NCBI RefSeq assembly: GCF_001411555.2
Contig: NW_023361327.1
Location: 283,001 to 347,000, forward strand
DNA: 64,000 nucleotides
DNA from: Juglans regia
Taxonomy: Eukaryota; Streptophyta; Magnoliopsida; Fagales; Juglandaceae
Direction: 5' to 3'
The notes under the pieces were generated by a model. It worked only from the letters and a program-made list of their open reading frames with translations, was not told the DNA's origin and ran no database searches. Positions within the stretch are counted from its first letter, which is position 1, and every line of letters starts with the position of its first letter. Shown here in pieces: positions 21,056-32,100 of this stretch. Made by a program: the position numbers and the translations under genes.

Positions 21056-21656
21056 TGTTCTGAGTGCATTCGCTTTGGTAACACGGTGATTTATGTTCTG
21101 CTTGGCTTTCCGCAGGATGCACAACCCTACCACGGGGGTTAAACATAGTCTCTGTTCTGATATGATATGATAAGAAGAAGTTGTTCAGTCATGTTGTGCC
21201 AAAGGAGTCTTTGAATATGAAAAGTTGGTTTCTGAATATGAAATATTTGAGAAGTCGCTCTGATTTTCTAATAAGATGTATTTTTTTGAGATTTGCATAT
21301 TGATACTGAAATGTTTTGTTTCTGCATTCTGAACTCTGTGAAAATGCTCATGTTTACACACTAGTATATGTCCTCTGCTTACTGAGTTGTTGATAACTCA
21401 CCCCCTATCTCCAATTATTTTTTAGATGATTTTTGAATAGAAGGGTTAAGGATCAGGATTATGGAGTATCGGTGTGATGATTATTTAAGCATAGTGGATT
21501 ACTCATAGAAGATTTCTGAGAAGTGGCGGATTTTATTAAGAGACTTTGTAGTATTCTGATGACGTTATATTTTGGAGTTTATAAATATATTGATGAATTG
21601 TGAGTTTTAAGTTATAGGAAGTAACTCTTCGTTCCTTACGGGACCGGGGCGTTACA

Positions 21657-21950
21657 TAGTCATGCTATCATCTTTTAGAGCTTCAATGCTTAGCAAACTG
21701 TCACTCTCCACAATAATGTTTGAAAGACCCATAGTGGTACATTGCTGCAGACCCCTGAAAATGGTAAGCAACTTAGAGCCTTTGATATCTTCCATTGGTG
21801 CCTCAGGCTTTTTAAGAGCCATGAGAACTCTTCCTGTTGCATCCCTCAGTACTGCTCCAACACCTGCTCTATCCCATGCAAGAAAAACTGAAGCATCCAC
21901 ATTTAAATCGAGCCACCCAGATTAAGAAGGCTGCCACTTGTAGTGTCACA
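21657..21950 (-). pseudogene. LINE RNase H, N-terminal part
   Basis: The minus frame has NVDASVFLAWDRAGVGAVLRDATG (first Asp in VDAS) and VESDSLLSIEAL (Asp in ESDS). The usual glutamate position (AEALA-type block) reads GSKLLTIFRGLQ, so the catalytic Glu seems lost. The domain continues at 15624 after the Gypsy insertion, whose TAGTC duplication interrupts it. Confidence 0.85.
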
Positions 21951-22683
21951 TAAGCTGAGTTCTTCTCTTCTGCCTAACCTGGTCATAACTGTGCAACATA
22001 ACTGAAGCATTCTCTACTACCATTTTAGGACTTAGCAGCTCTTGGTCATGAACATATTTATTCCTAAGGAACCAGAAACCCCAGGCCAACACAAACAATA
22101 CAGCTTACTCATACAATTACCTACCCTAGATTTGCATTGCCATCTCAATCAAGGACATATTATTTTCTAGTAGCAAATCAGGTAGGAAAATTCGCCACAT
22201 ACCTTGGAGAGCAGGACAATTGACCACTGCATGAGTGATATCTTCCCTTGTTGCTAAGCAGAATCTGCAAGTATCATCAGTAAGCACTTGTTTCTTCATC
22301 AAGTTTACAATAGTTGGTAAGCCATCTTTACATGCACGCCATGAAAAACATTCTAATCTTGTTTGGCACTTTCATCTTCCACAAATGCTTCCGAAAGACT
22401 TGTTGATTCTGCAGGTTTGATAATTCAGCACACTGGTGACCAATCTGCATATGTATGAATCTGTAACAGCTTCGCACACTAAAAATTCCATTTCTTTCAA
22501 GTCCCTAAACCCATTTATCTTCTACATTATCAGAACATAATGGAACTTTTAGAATATCTGAGACTACATTTGGTTTGAAGAGAGATCTTAGCTTTTGAAT
22601 ATCCCACATGTTTGCATTATCAGAAAATAAGGAATCAACAAAACCAACTCTTGTACAATCCCTTTCCACTCCCCCTTCCAAGA
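21951..22683 (-). pseudogene. LINE linker and zinc-finger RVT-like region (degenerate)
   Basis: The minus frame 22720-22505 has GVERDCTRVGFVDSLFSDNANMWDIQKLRSLF and VSDILKVPL, typical of the region between RT and zf-RVT in plant LINEs. From 22500 to 21951 the expected zinc-finger text is recognisable in fragments but broken by several stops and indels. Confidence 0.7.
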
Positions 22684-24393
22684 TCAAAGAAGTGTACCTG
22701 GAATCCAAGTATCTTGCCAAATGTCAACAGACCTTCCATTCCCTATCCTCCACCTACAACTAGCCACAAGCCATTTTTGTTCCTCCCAAATGCCCCTCCA
22801 AGTATAGGATGGGCATTTTCCCAAACTTGCTGTCATGAAACTGGTGTGTGGGAAATATTTCGCCTTTAGAAGTCTATGTAGTAAAGAGTTTTCATCTTGT
22901 GATAATCGCCATCCCTGCTTTGCTAGCAAAGCAAGATTGAAACTTTTTAAATCTTTAAAACCCATCCCTCCATGCATTTTCTTCAGACACAATTTACTCC
23001 AACTCAACCAATGAATTTTCCTTTCATTTCCTTTTTGTCCCCACCAAAACCTTGACATCATACCTTCCAACTCCTGACAAAAGCTAGAAGGTAAGAGAAA
23101 GCAACTCATTGTATAAGTTGGAATGGATAGGGCAACAACTTTCAAAAGAATCTCTTTACCACCCTGTGACAGCAACTTCTCTTTCCAAACTTGAAGCTTT
23201 TGCCATACCCTATGTTTAATAGATTGAAAAACCCGGTGCTTGGACCTCCCAACAATAAATGGAAGCCCCAAATATTTCTCATTCTGTAGTACTTTACAAT
23301 TGCTCCAAAGATGCTTAATCTCATTCTGAATTTCCGCACTCACATTGCCACTAACACACCATGGCAGTTTTTTCTTTATTGATTCTTTGGCCTGAAACAT
23401 GTTCATGCTTCTCCAACAACCTTTGCACTCTCTTATTTTCTTCCACATCAGCCCGATAGAAAACTACACTATCATCAGCAAAAAGCAGAAGATTTATGTT
23501 GGGTGCCCTTTTACAGATTTTAATATCAAAAATATCCTTTCTTAGCTCAACATTTCTCAACAGGGAAATCAGTCCTTCAGTGCAAAGAAGAAATAAGTAA
23601 GGGGATAATGGGTCCCCCTGCCTTAATCCCCTAGATGGCACTATGGGACCTCTAGGCTCCCCATTAATTAATATAGAAAAATAAACAAATCCAATACAGT
23701 ACATAATCAGCTTTATAGACCTCGAATGGAACCCCATTACTTCCATAACAGCCCTTATAAAACCCCACTCGACCAGGTCGTACGCCTTGCTCATATCCAA
23801 TTTCAAGGACATAAAGCCCTTTTTACCTTTTTTTTTTTTTTTGTGTTTGAGGAAATTAATTAACTCATAGGCAATCAAGACATTATAAGTAATGAGACGG
23901 CCTGGGACAAAAGCACTCTGTCTCTCAGTTATGATACTTGGTAAAACAAACTTGAGTCTATTAGAAAGGACTTTTATAATGCGTTTATAGGTCACATTAC
24001 GTAGGCTAATAGGCCTATAATCCCCTATTTTAACAACACACTTCTTTGGAATCAAAGCAATATGAGTATGATTCAAAGTTGAAGGAAAAGAACCTGAATT
24101 AAGGGCTTGAAGCACTACTGAATAATATTTGCCCCAACCACATGCCAATATTTTTGAAAAAATATTGGAGACATGCCATCAGGTCCTGGGGCCTTTGTGG
24201 ACACCATTTGATTTAAGGCTACCTTCACTTCATCTTCATCGAACACCTTCATCAAATCCATATTCATTTGAGCATAGACTTTCCCAGCCAGATGTTCTGA
24301 GAAAGCCAGAGTCAGCATCAACACTTGGAGATGAGCTTGAAAACAAGTTCTGAAAATAATCAAGGTAACCCTATCTGACTCCCTTCCTGCCAA
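22684..24393 (-). pseudogene. LINE reverse transcriptase
   Basis: Three overlapping frames cover the domain: 24393-24115 (KAPGPDGMSPIFFQKYW), 24148-23351 (VKIGDYRPISLRNV, RLKFVLPSIITERQSAFVPGR, LDMSKAYDLVEW, GLRQGDPLSPYLFLLC and the active site LLLFADDSVVF) and 23448-22684 (YLGLPFIVGRSK, GGKEILLKVVALSIPTYTMS, SRFWWGQKGNERKIHW). The blocks and order are those of plant L1 RT, and the FADD core is intact. Frameshifts at about 24130 and 23400 and an A-rich tract near 23830 (KKKKKGKKG) break the frame. Confidence 0.92.
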
Positions 24394-24811
24394 TGACCAT
24401 CTTCATCTTGGATCTTTAAGATATGATTTTTTCTCTTTCGTTGGGATGCCTTCATGTGAAAATATTTCGTATTATTATCCCCCCTCTTTAAGCCACATAG
24501 CCTTTAAATGCTACCTCCACATAATCTAATTTCTTTCCAACCAAATCTGCAGTTCATCCATTGCTACATTTAGTTCTTCTATGGGCACTAAATCTGGGCC
24601 CCTTTCATATAAAGTATACAAAGCTCTTTGGGCCTTACTCAGCTTAGTCTGAACATCTCAAAAACAATGTTTGTTCCATCCCTACAAGTGAGTACCACAT
24701 TCTTTCAGCATATCAGAAATATCTGCCATATTAGTAGGCTCAACACACCTCCTCCAAACACCTTTAATAATAGCTTCACATTCTTTCACACCAACCCATA
24801 TGGCCTCAAAC

Positions 24812-25560
24812 TTAAAAGACTTTAATAAAATGGGAAGCTTCTGCACCCTCCAAATTTACCCAAATGGGCAAGTGATTAGAATAAGTTACCACACCATGAG
24901 TCACTTGTACATTAGAAAAACTGTCCCACCAAGCAGAGTTGGCAAAAAATCTGTCAATTCTCTCACTGATACAGTGATCTCCAACTCTCCTATTAGACCA
25001 TGTAAACTTTGGGCTTGAGAAACTCAAATCCCTCAAATTACAGTCATCAATAACCTCCTTGAAAGTAGAAAGTTGTCTTTCAGACCTAGGTTGGCCTCCT
25101 CGCTTCTCATGATTATACATTAATTTGTTAAAGTCTCCCATCACTAACCAAGGCTCACCATTGACTCGACACAAAGATCGAATTAGAGCCCATGTATAAT
25201 GCCTCAGATTAGTTTCTGGCCATCCATATATAGCAGTTAAAAACCAGTACCCCATTCGTATATTTGGATCTTTAACATCAACATCAAAATGATTCACAGA
25301 ATAATTAATGACAAACAAATCAACATCAGCTCCACATAACAATGCAATTCCCCCTTTCCTACCAACTGAACTAACAGCCAAACAATTTTGAAAACTTAAT
25401 TTGTACTTACAGGATTCAGCTTCTCGAGTAGTGAGTCTGGTCTCCTACAAGAACACTATCTCGGGCCCTTCCCTCTTGATTAAATCACAGAGGGTACGAA
25501 TGCCCCATGGGTTCCCAAGCCCACGGGCATTCCAACTGAGGACTTTCAAGGCTCCCGATG
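24812..25560 (-). pseudogene. LINE AP-type endonuclease
   Basis: The minus strand has VLSWNARGLGNPWGIRTLC (Asn in WNARGLG), ETRL (Glu, but the preceding Gln codon is a stop), LTAIYGWPE, LVMGDFNKLMYN, and NRRVGDHCISERIDRFFAN. The catalytic SDH motif near the C-terminus reads SNHLP, with Asp changed to Asn. The endonuclease nicks target DNA to start retrotransposition; this copy would be inactive. It lies between ORF1 and RT, as expected. Confidence 0.88.
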
Positions 25561-25751
25561 GTGCGGTTCCACAGCCTTCGTCGATCTCGTAGAGTTTGTA
25601 TCACAAGTCTTCCCATCCCGAGCGTGGTCCACTTGAAGACGCTTTACTAACCTTCCTTTCGAAAGCTCCTCCTCTGGAACTGCCTTTCTCTTTTTGGGAA
25701 TGCCTTACAACGGAACCTACACAGGTCGCACTTCCCGAGAGGGTAATGATG

Positions 25752-26878
25752 TCATTTCATAAAGTAGAGACATGCGTTTCCACTTCTTACTACTAAGCCC
25801 ATCAGACTTGGCACAACAACCTTCCTAAGGTCATCCATCACATTGCTAAGCATCTTCTGTTTAGGCCCATTAGGCCCAGGAACTTGAGGCTGACCAGCCT
25901 TACTCAATAAAAAATCTGGATCATTCAAATCCTTTCCCTTTGCAACTGTTCCGAACCTTTCGCCCACCTCAGACTTCCCACATTCGCGTTCCTGAAATTT
26001 AGCACCCGCATTGGGCGTAACTGCCAACGAACCGGTTTGAGTCTTTGACGAGAGCAATTCACCTCCTTCCACCACTGTATCTGCCACTACCTTACGCTTG
26101 AGTTCCTTCTGATCGCCTGAAACAGAAGATGGAGAAGATTTGGGCACACCATTAGCTCTATTTTGCCTTGCAAATGGACGAGTGCCAAAACCATGACCAG
26201 CACGATGCCACATTCCATATGGGAAGTTCTTCACTATAGCCAACTCTGAGCCCCGAACAGCAATCACACAATCCTTCTCACCGTGTCCCAAACATCCACA
26301 CCAGTAGCAGAAATTTGGGAGTCTCTCATAGGAGAAACGAACCCACGCCAGTTCTCTACCTTCAATCAAGAATTTCGAGCCCCTGAGCAACAGTTTATCT
26401 ACTGGCAGAGTAACCCTAACTCGTAGATATTCCCCCCTCTCCATCTTCCCTTTCTTAATATCTACCTCTTCAACAACTCCAATTTTCCACCCAGTAAGCG
26501 ACCGACGTACTCAATACGACCCACATGTTGGACCTAACTCCTACCATCAACTTTTGTCATTAAAACTAGATGTTTATTAAAGGATCAAGGGCCCTCGCGG
26601 AGAACCATTTCCTTATCCCTAATATCTTCAAAATCAGCAAGCATGAGTGTGGAGTTCAGATCTCTAAACTTCAGCCCTCACCCCAAATGCCATGCTTTCC
26701 TTATCGTACTCTTGAAAAAATCTTTGTTGTAGTGTTTCTCAGTGAACACCTTCATAATCAAGCACTTACCCCCACTTTGGAGAGCATCCACCAACTTCCC
26801 TGATTCCACCACCACCTCCACATTTTCCTTCTCGGTCAATGAGAGCCGCTGATAAAGATCGTTGAGAGACTCCTCCAT
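25752..26878 (-). pseudogene. LINE ORF1 (DUF4283-like plus CCHC knuckle)
   Basis: It starts at an ATG at 26878 with MEESLNDLYQRLSLTEKE, the usual start of plant LINE ORF1, followed by GKCLIMKVFTEKHYN. Stops occur at about 26678 and 26580. The later frame, 26444-25752, has LRVRVTLPVDKLLLRG, WVRFSYERLPNFCYWC and a zinc knuckle CYWCGCLGHGEKDC, then a low-complexity tail. This family of ORF1 proteins binds element RNA. The C-terminus reaches KVVVPSLMGL near 25800. Confidence 0.85.
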
Positions 26879-27006
26879 GAAACCCGTTAAGCCAAACCAG
26901 AGAACAGGACCTGCATAGATGGTAGTGATAATGGCCTCTACGTAGATAACCCACGGGAACCTGGAGAGGAATCAAAAGAACTCTGACTTTTGCTATTTTT
27001 ATCGTT

Positions 27007-27500
27007 ATCATTATTATATTATCATTATATATAATATAATTTCTGAACGAGCCCAAATGAGCTGGTGAAAGGATCTTAGTACGTAGATCATGTCTACCTC
27101 ACTAATCATTATGCATAACACATAATGCATGCAAAAAGAAAAACCTTTATTAGTACTAATTAGTAGTGCTACATGCACACACAACTTTACCCACAATTTC
27201 AATTTACACAAGTTTATGCTTATATATCGAGTGTTGACCTCAATTTTTTCGGCTTTTTCTTTTTTAATTCGAAACTTGAATTTTAAAATTTTCACAATTT
27301 CAATTGCTGACGTAAGATTCTATGTGTAAAAATGCAAGTATATATAAACATTCTGTTACAATTTTTATCATTCTCATTATTATATAATGGAAGTTTTTGA
27401 AGGAGCTTGGTCAAATGAGCATGTGAAAGGATTTGATTTTATATTTACCTCGCAACTGTAACCTGCACTATGCACTATATATCGTCTTGATCTCATGGTA
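27007..27500. repeat. Diverged AT-rich repeat units flanking the LINE
   Basis: Units at about 27024-27165 and 27355-27480 share the order TATAATATAAT, a GAGC..AAATGAGC block, TGAAAGGAT, ACCTC and ATTATGCA/CACTATGCA with units at 15167-15300 and 15314-15355. The LINE interrupts what looks like a four-unit ancestral array. Identity is moderate and judged by eye. Confidence 0.5.
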
Positions 27501-28228
27501 GTTGTCAAAATAAGAAAAAAAATGACTCTTGGGTCCTCTTCTCTTTGGCCAAAAAGAAAGTACTATTCATGATCTCGTAGTTGCTAGTATCCTTAGCCGT
27601 CCTGTGGTTGATATCATTTCTTTTTAGTTTGTATATATATAGTAGTATCCTTAGCCGTTGTCCCGTGTGGTCGTTATCATTTCTTTTAGTTCGTCTGCCT
27701 CTGATCAAAACGTTCGACAGCCAAGTGAGATTTTAGATACTCTTGATCAGTTTTGGACAACATGCCCGACAAGTAATTACTTCTGATTTTCTTTCCAAAG
27801 CAAATATATTAATTCTTTTTTTTCTTTAATTTAGCACATATATTCTGTTATAGTCATGTGTTGAGTTTAACTTTCAATTTGCTCATGGAGGCTTCTCCAC
27901 AAGTGGTCCATTCCAAACCAGAAGTTATTGCTACTAAGTTTAGAACTTAGAAAGAGTATTGGGCAGGTGGGCATGTTTGATCTTTTTTATTTTCAAATTA
28001 AAATGTTTGCTTTTTATGAGTTCTACTTTGGTTGTGGTTTGGAGGCATTGAGAAGGATGCTTTGATGTGCATAGATCATGCTTATTTTGATACCCACTTC
28101 CATGATTTTCATTTATAATATGTTTTTGTATGCATGGATGGTAGTGTGCAGTAAATATATATATATATATATATAGCCAACTACTCCGGCAACCCCCTTG
28201 ATATTGCTAATAGGTTTACTACTCTTGG
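27501..28228. other. Spacer with a local duplication and a segment shared with 58 kb
   Basis: A direct duplication of about 50 bp: TAGTATCCTTAGCCGT with TATCATTTCTTTT following, at 27586-27632 and 27642-27692. From about 27872 to 28125 the sequence matches the reverse strand of 58255-58490. A TA run lies at 28155-28174. No coding is recognised. Confidence 0.55.
27872..28125 (+). repeat. Segment duplicated (inverted) at 58255-58490
   Basis: Shared landmarks in the same order: a near-palindrome TGGAGGCTTCTCCA, GAACTTAGAAAGAGTATTGG, CAAATTAAAATGTTTG, TTGGTTGTGGTTT, GAGAAGGATGCT and GATACCCACTTC. At 58 kb they are on the minus strand. This may be a fragment of a host gene or of an unrecognised repeat. 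Confidence 0.65.
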
Positions 28229-28823
28229 TAGGGGGTAGGGGGAGCCTGCCCCCAACTACCTTGCCCAAGTTGCCCCGCCCCCGCATGAGCGGGCAAGCTA
28301 TCCTACACCGCCCCCTGCCCTGCATGGAACACCCCAAGTGAGGGCATGTTGACCCCAGTGGGGCCTCGCCCCCTGCCCCTCGCTCCGCACCCCTTCCCTT
28401 TTTAATATAAAAAATTGTAATTTTTAATATTTATATAAATATATTGTATATAGATATATATAATTTGTTAAAAACTTGAAGTTGAATTCAAGTTAATGGA
28501 TTGCCTTCTATAAGTTCCACATTACTTAAGTATAACTATTGTATTGCCTTGGTCTCCTATAGAATGGTTGGCCTAGGAGGCCAAGGCAATCCAAAATACG
28601 ACTCTAAAGAGTTTATATTTTATTTGAATGTATAAATTTCAGTTTATAATTTAAATTATATTATAATTTGGGTAGATCCAAAAATGTTTTCAGACTCGAT
28701 GTGTCATTGGGTGGAGCGGGGTACTGTTTCAACCCACCCCCTAGTATTGGGACAGAGTAGGAAACCCTCCCCCCCCCCCCCTCGGTGCATGGTGAGCTGC
28801 AGGATGGTGGCACAACACCCCTA
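28229..28823. mobile_element. hAT-type non-autonomous element
   Basis: 595 bp flanked by a perfect 8-bp TSD ACTCTTGG (28221-28228 and 28824-28831). Ends are TAGGGGGTAGGG and, at the right, CAACACCCCTA; the inverted repeat is imperfect but starts TAGGGG at both ends, as in the large hAT at 42720. GC-rich ends with C/G homopolymers enclose an AT-rich middle with no coding. Confidence 0.8.
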
Positions 28824-28923
28824 ACTCTTGGTAGTATTCTCATTGTTAAACATGTTTTCTTTTCAACTACTTTTTGTACGCCCTATGATTCGTATACAAA
28901 ACCAGTTAATTCTACTTAGTATT

Positions 28924-29063
28924 CACTACAATAAAAATGCAAATTTATGACGAATTATTTGCGACGATAATGACAATATGTAAAGAAAACAGACTCATTT
29001 TAATAGGAAATAGTCATTTTGGAAGGAAATAACTGGCCACAAATAAACAATTTTCTTGTAGTG
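28924..29063. mobile_element. CACTA-type MITE
   Basis: 140 bp from CACTACAATAAAAATG to TTTTCTTGTAGTG, with a 3-bp TSD ATT on both sides (28921-28923 and 29064-29066). Termini are the plant CACTA motif. It is too small to encode anything. Confidence 0.85.
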
Positions 29064-29437
29064 ATTATCCTGCTGCCAAAACTGATTACATTAAAGAGCC
29101 TATTTTATGTTAGATATGGTTGCTCTTCTAAATTTCTGGTATCAAAGCCTAATCTGGCTTCTGGTAGGTGATTTATATCTATTCATCTTATCTATTGTAT
29201 TCTCTTCCATCCTTTACTTCATACTTTCTTAATCTTGTTCAATTCCTGTTTCTGTTGGCGCCACCCTAGTTGTAAAGAATCCCAAGGACCGTTTTTGTAC
29301 GACTCATTTTGCTAGAAAAAGTGTTTAGGGCATGAATGGGTAAATGGTTGACCCTAGGATATGTGTTATGATATGCAATAGATATATATGAGAGACGATA
29401 GGATTAGTGAGTATTAATTTTAGTTTTGGTTGATTCC
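29064..29437. other. Leader-like region before the viral movement protein remnant
   Basis: The stretch holds a primer-binding-site-like TGGTATCAAAGCCT at 29137-29150 and then pyrimidine-rich leader-like sequence. Except for the GGCGCCACCC block at about 29257, nothing else is recognised. The first ATG of the viral frame is at 29438. Confidence 0.45.
29137..29150 (+). promoter_or_regulatory. tRNA-Met primer-binding-site-like motif
   Basis: TGGTATCAAAGCCT is one base from the TGGTATCAGAGCC used by caulimovirids and many LTR elements. It lies about 290 bp upstream of the movement-protein remnant and in the same orientation, which fits a viral leader. An LTR-element origin cannot be excluded. 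Confidence 0.5.
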
Positions 29438-30300
29438 ATGATAAATAAAATGTTTAGATATAATTCATCTATTAGTTCTAGATCTAGTATACCCCCTGAT
29501 ATCATTAATGAGGAGGACTTTTCTATTGATGAATCTGATAATGTTGATTTTAATAAATGTAGTATTCCAAATATTGATGCTAAATCTATTTACAAAACCA
29601 GTTGAGTTCAGTCTGCTTTTAAGACTGAGTTTAATGTTAAAACTGTTAAACAAACCTATATTATTTCTAAAATCCATGAAAAATGTTGCGTGTTTAAAAG
29701 AAAATCGATTCAAGATTTTCTAGTAAAATGTTACAAATTTCTGCATATTGGTTATGTCCAAGTTATTGTTAAACCTCTCACAAGGAAATGCATCAATGTT
29801 TCGATACTTCTTTGTTTGCTTGTTGCTAGGTTCAAGAAATTTGAAACCAACATACTTGGTATGATTCAATCTTCTCTGTATAATGGTCCTGTCCACTTTG
29901 AATGTTTCCCTTATTTAACTTTTGTCTTGGATGATCCTAACATTCTTTAAAGCTTTGACTTTAAATATTTTGACATATTGGTATGATATGGAAGAAGGCA
30001 GCAAAGCTCTTGCCATAGTTTACCATATTTATTATCGTATATTAAAAACTAATTTAAATGCTAAAGCAATTTAAAAAATTGTAGGAAATAAAACTTTGTT
30101 AAATTAGAGTTCTACTCTTGATGCTAATATTTAAGTTCCAAAAATGATTCGGTAGACAGATATTACTCTTCCTAATTAATGGACTTTGGAACATTAAGTT
30201 CCTCCTGCTAAGGTTATTACTGATTAACTTAACCTTGATTATATTCAGTAATATTTGAATGGTACTGTTAAAATTAGTTTTGATCAACTTTTATAAATCA
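29438..30300 (+). pseudogene. Caulimovirid movement protein remnant
   Basis: A frame from ATG 29438 is interrupted by a stop near 29603 and resumes in the same frame to 29950. It includes the short seen motifs GMIQSSLYNGPVHFECFP and DDPNIL, which match the 30K-type movement protein region of caulimovirids. Further stops follow to about 30300. In the family this protein supports cell-to-cell movement. This copy is dead. Confidence 0.8.
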
Positions 30301-30305
30301 ACTAA

Positions 30306-31420
30306 ATGAGAAATTCTCTTGCTAGAACTAGAAGTTCTTTTGTTGGATATATTGCTGATAACCCGGAAAAAAGAGACCAAAATCTCATATATTTTCTCGA
30401 AAATTTAGTAAAAACTGCTAAACCTGATTTAAAACTGAAAGGTGTCTCTACCGTCTCTCAAGTCACTTCTGCTTATTACACTACCAAGGAGACTGAAGTA
30501 TCTAAAGGTAAAACCGTAAAGGAAGAAATTGATAAAGGAGAAGAAGATGTTTCATTTTATCCCCAACAACTTCAGATACGGTTCTCCTATTCATCACAAA
30601 CAGCTTACTGTGATTAATAGAGTTTTTGAAATTAATTTAATTGCTTTATATAATAAATATAGTTATGCTAAAAATAGTGATAAGAGAAAATATTATCATG
30701 TTACTTTTTCTGATTCTAAAAAATTAGGTGTTAAAAGGAAATAGAAAGAAAAAATGAATGGCCTACAGAAGCACATACTTTTATTTGATATCCTTGAAAA
30801 TTATTATGTTTCTAAACTTAGTTTACATGTTGTGAAAATCAATTTTGTCAAGGAAGATGGAAAGATTATGGTTAAATTTAGCCACCGTCCTTTAGAGACA
30901 ATTGTTATTTCTCATAAGGGAGCATAAATAAATGCATATTCTTTTAAAGTACCCAATGCTGATTCCAACGCCAACATTTTTACTGAAACAAAAAAAATTA
31001 TTGAACAAAACAATTTTGTCAATCAACTGTTCATGTCATAGGTTAGCAATTGGACCATATTGAAGAAAAGGTTGAAAGTCATGTTTCTACTTGGACTCCC
31101 AAAATTGAAAACCCTATTAAAAAACCTTTGATTATTTTTCCAGAAAATGGGCAAGGTCAAAAGACCAAACAAGCCAACACTCTTGATAAAATTAATCAAA
31201 TGCTTGCTAATTTAAAGAAAGAACAACCATCTACCAGTGCTTTAAATAGCAATGGAAAGGAAGTTGTTTCAGGCTTTTCTACAGAAGAATCATTGGATAT
31301 TGATTCTTCTGATCAAAATTTTGTTTTATTTGAAAATAATTTTCAAGATATTGATTTGGAAAAACTTGGGATTAACATATTTTTTTCAATAAGGCCCAAT
31401 CCAATGAGTCTATAAGGAAA
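30306..31420 (+). pseudogene. Caulimovirid polyprotein region between movement and coat domains
   Basis: Three broken frames (30306-30617, 30529-30744, 31050-31415) with no named domain that I can assign. The text is lysine/asparagine/serine-rich, with PLETIVISHKGA and INQMLANLKKE. Position between movement and coat protein regions and similar base composition support a viral origin. Several stops and at least two frameshifts are visible. Confidence 0.65.
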
Positions 31421-32100
31421 AATCCGTATCTCAGACTGACTCGACCTGATTTACAGTTTGAAGAAAGAATTTTTCAAACACAGTTTTCTGTTTCTTCTGA
31501 TAAACTTTATTAATGTAATATTGATGGATTATCTGAACAATAAATTCTTAATACCATGAATAAAATGTCCATGGTTGCAAATGCTTATGTTAATAACAGT
31601 AGTCTTAGTTAAACTGATACAGTCAATTTATTAACTACAAGATTTTCTAGTATGTTTCAACATTAGTATAATAAGCATCTATCAAATGAGCAAAGGAAAC
31701 CATTTGAGATGCAGTTAAGTATGATGATGAAGGCTTACCTATTTTTTAGACAACCATAGGAAGAGGCATCCCTGATGGTGTTAATACTTTGATTTATACT
31801 ATTCTTAACCAGTTTATTAGAACTCCCTCTAACATTACTAATCGTATTAGTGATTATTTAAATAATTTGAGCTGCCATCAAATGTCTGATTATAGATGGT
31901 ATCAAAATGTTTTTATCTCTAGTGTTATGCTTAGGGACGATAGTCATAAGCCTTTTTAGTCTAAAGAAAATTTATTGATGGATTACCTCATTTATTCGTT
32001 CATAAATTTTTTTCCCCATAAGAAATAGACTTCAATTCATTCCATAAAGGAAGTTACATCTGTGACTCAAGATACAAGTCAAAATCACATATGTTGTAAG
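31421..32100 (+). pseudogene. Caulimovirid coat protein remnant, N-terminal part (plus copy)
   Basis: Broken frames contain YRWYQNVFIS and MLRDDSHKPF at about 31895-31960, which recur on the minus strand at 38631-38570 and so define the two copies. Stops occur about every 20-60 codons. An unrelated insertion begins near 32100. Confidence 0.7.

Larger units (their letters stand above)
15625..21656 (+). mobile_element. Gag-only (non-autonomous) Ty3-gypsy element
   Basis: Bounded by a perfect TSD TAGTC (15620-15624 and 21657-21661). The 5' LTR is 15625-18645 (3021 bp) and the 3' LTR 20207-21656 (1450 bp); both start TGTAATACCCC and end GGGGCGTTACA. The primer-binding site TGGTATCAGTGCC is at 18648-18660. 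The purine tract AAGGGGTGGAGGA lies at 20194-20206, preceded by ATTTCGAGGACGGAATTTT, which I know from Del/Tekay-type elements. The interior has only a gag with two stops; pol is absent. It lies inside the LINE RNase H. The LTR length difference is explained by a deletion in the 3' copy. Confidence 0.95.
20207..21656 (+). repeat. 3' LTR (1.45 kb, internally deleted)
   Basis: It aligns with the 5' LTR from its start to about 20885, then has an extra copy of a 70-bp unit (20757-20826 repeated at 20888-20957), then jumps to the minisatellite and continues to the end. The joint therefore lies between the duplicated 70-mer and GCCCTGTCACGGG at 20963. Outer ends and TSD are intact. Confidence 0.93.
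15384..26995 (-). mobile_element. Near full-length L1-like LINE, split by a Gypsy insertion
   Basis: The 3' end is an 11-base T run at 15384-15394 (poly(A) tail on the minus strand). The sequence reads 15624-15384 as the RNase H tail and resumes across the Gypsy element at 21657. The joined element has ORF1 with a CCHC knuckle, endonuclease, RT with FADD, zf-RVT and RNase H in plant L1 order. Total LINE sequence is about 5.6 kb. The 5' boundary is near 26990 and approximate, because flanks on both sides are low-complexity (ATCATTATTAT at 15365 and 27007), so the TSD cannot be settled. Many stops and frameshifts are present. Confidence 0.88.

Noticed and set aside
15365..27017. ATCATTATTAT as TSD of the split LINE
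   Set aside because: Both sites are low-complexity TTA/TAT tracts and the left copy does not abut the poly(A) directly; not decisive.
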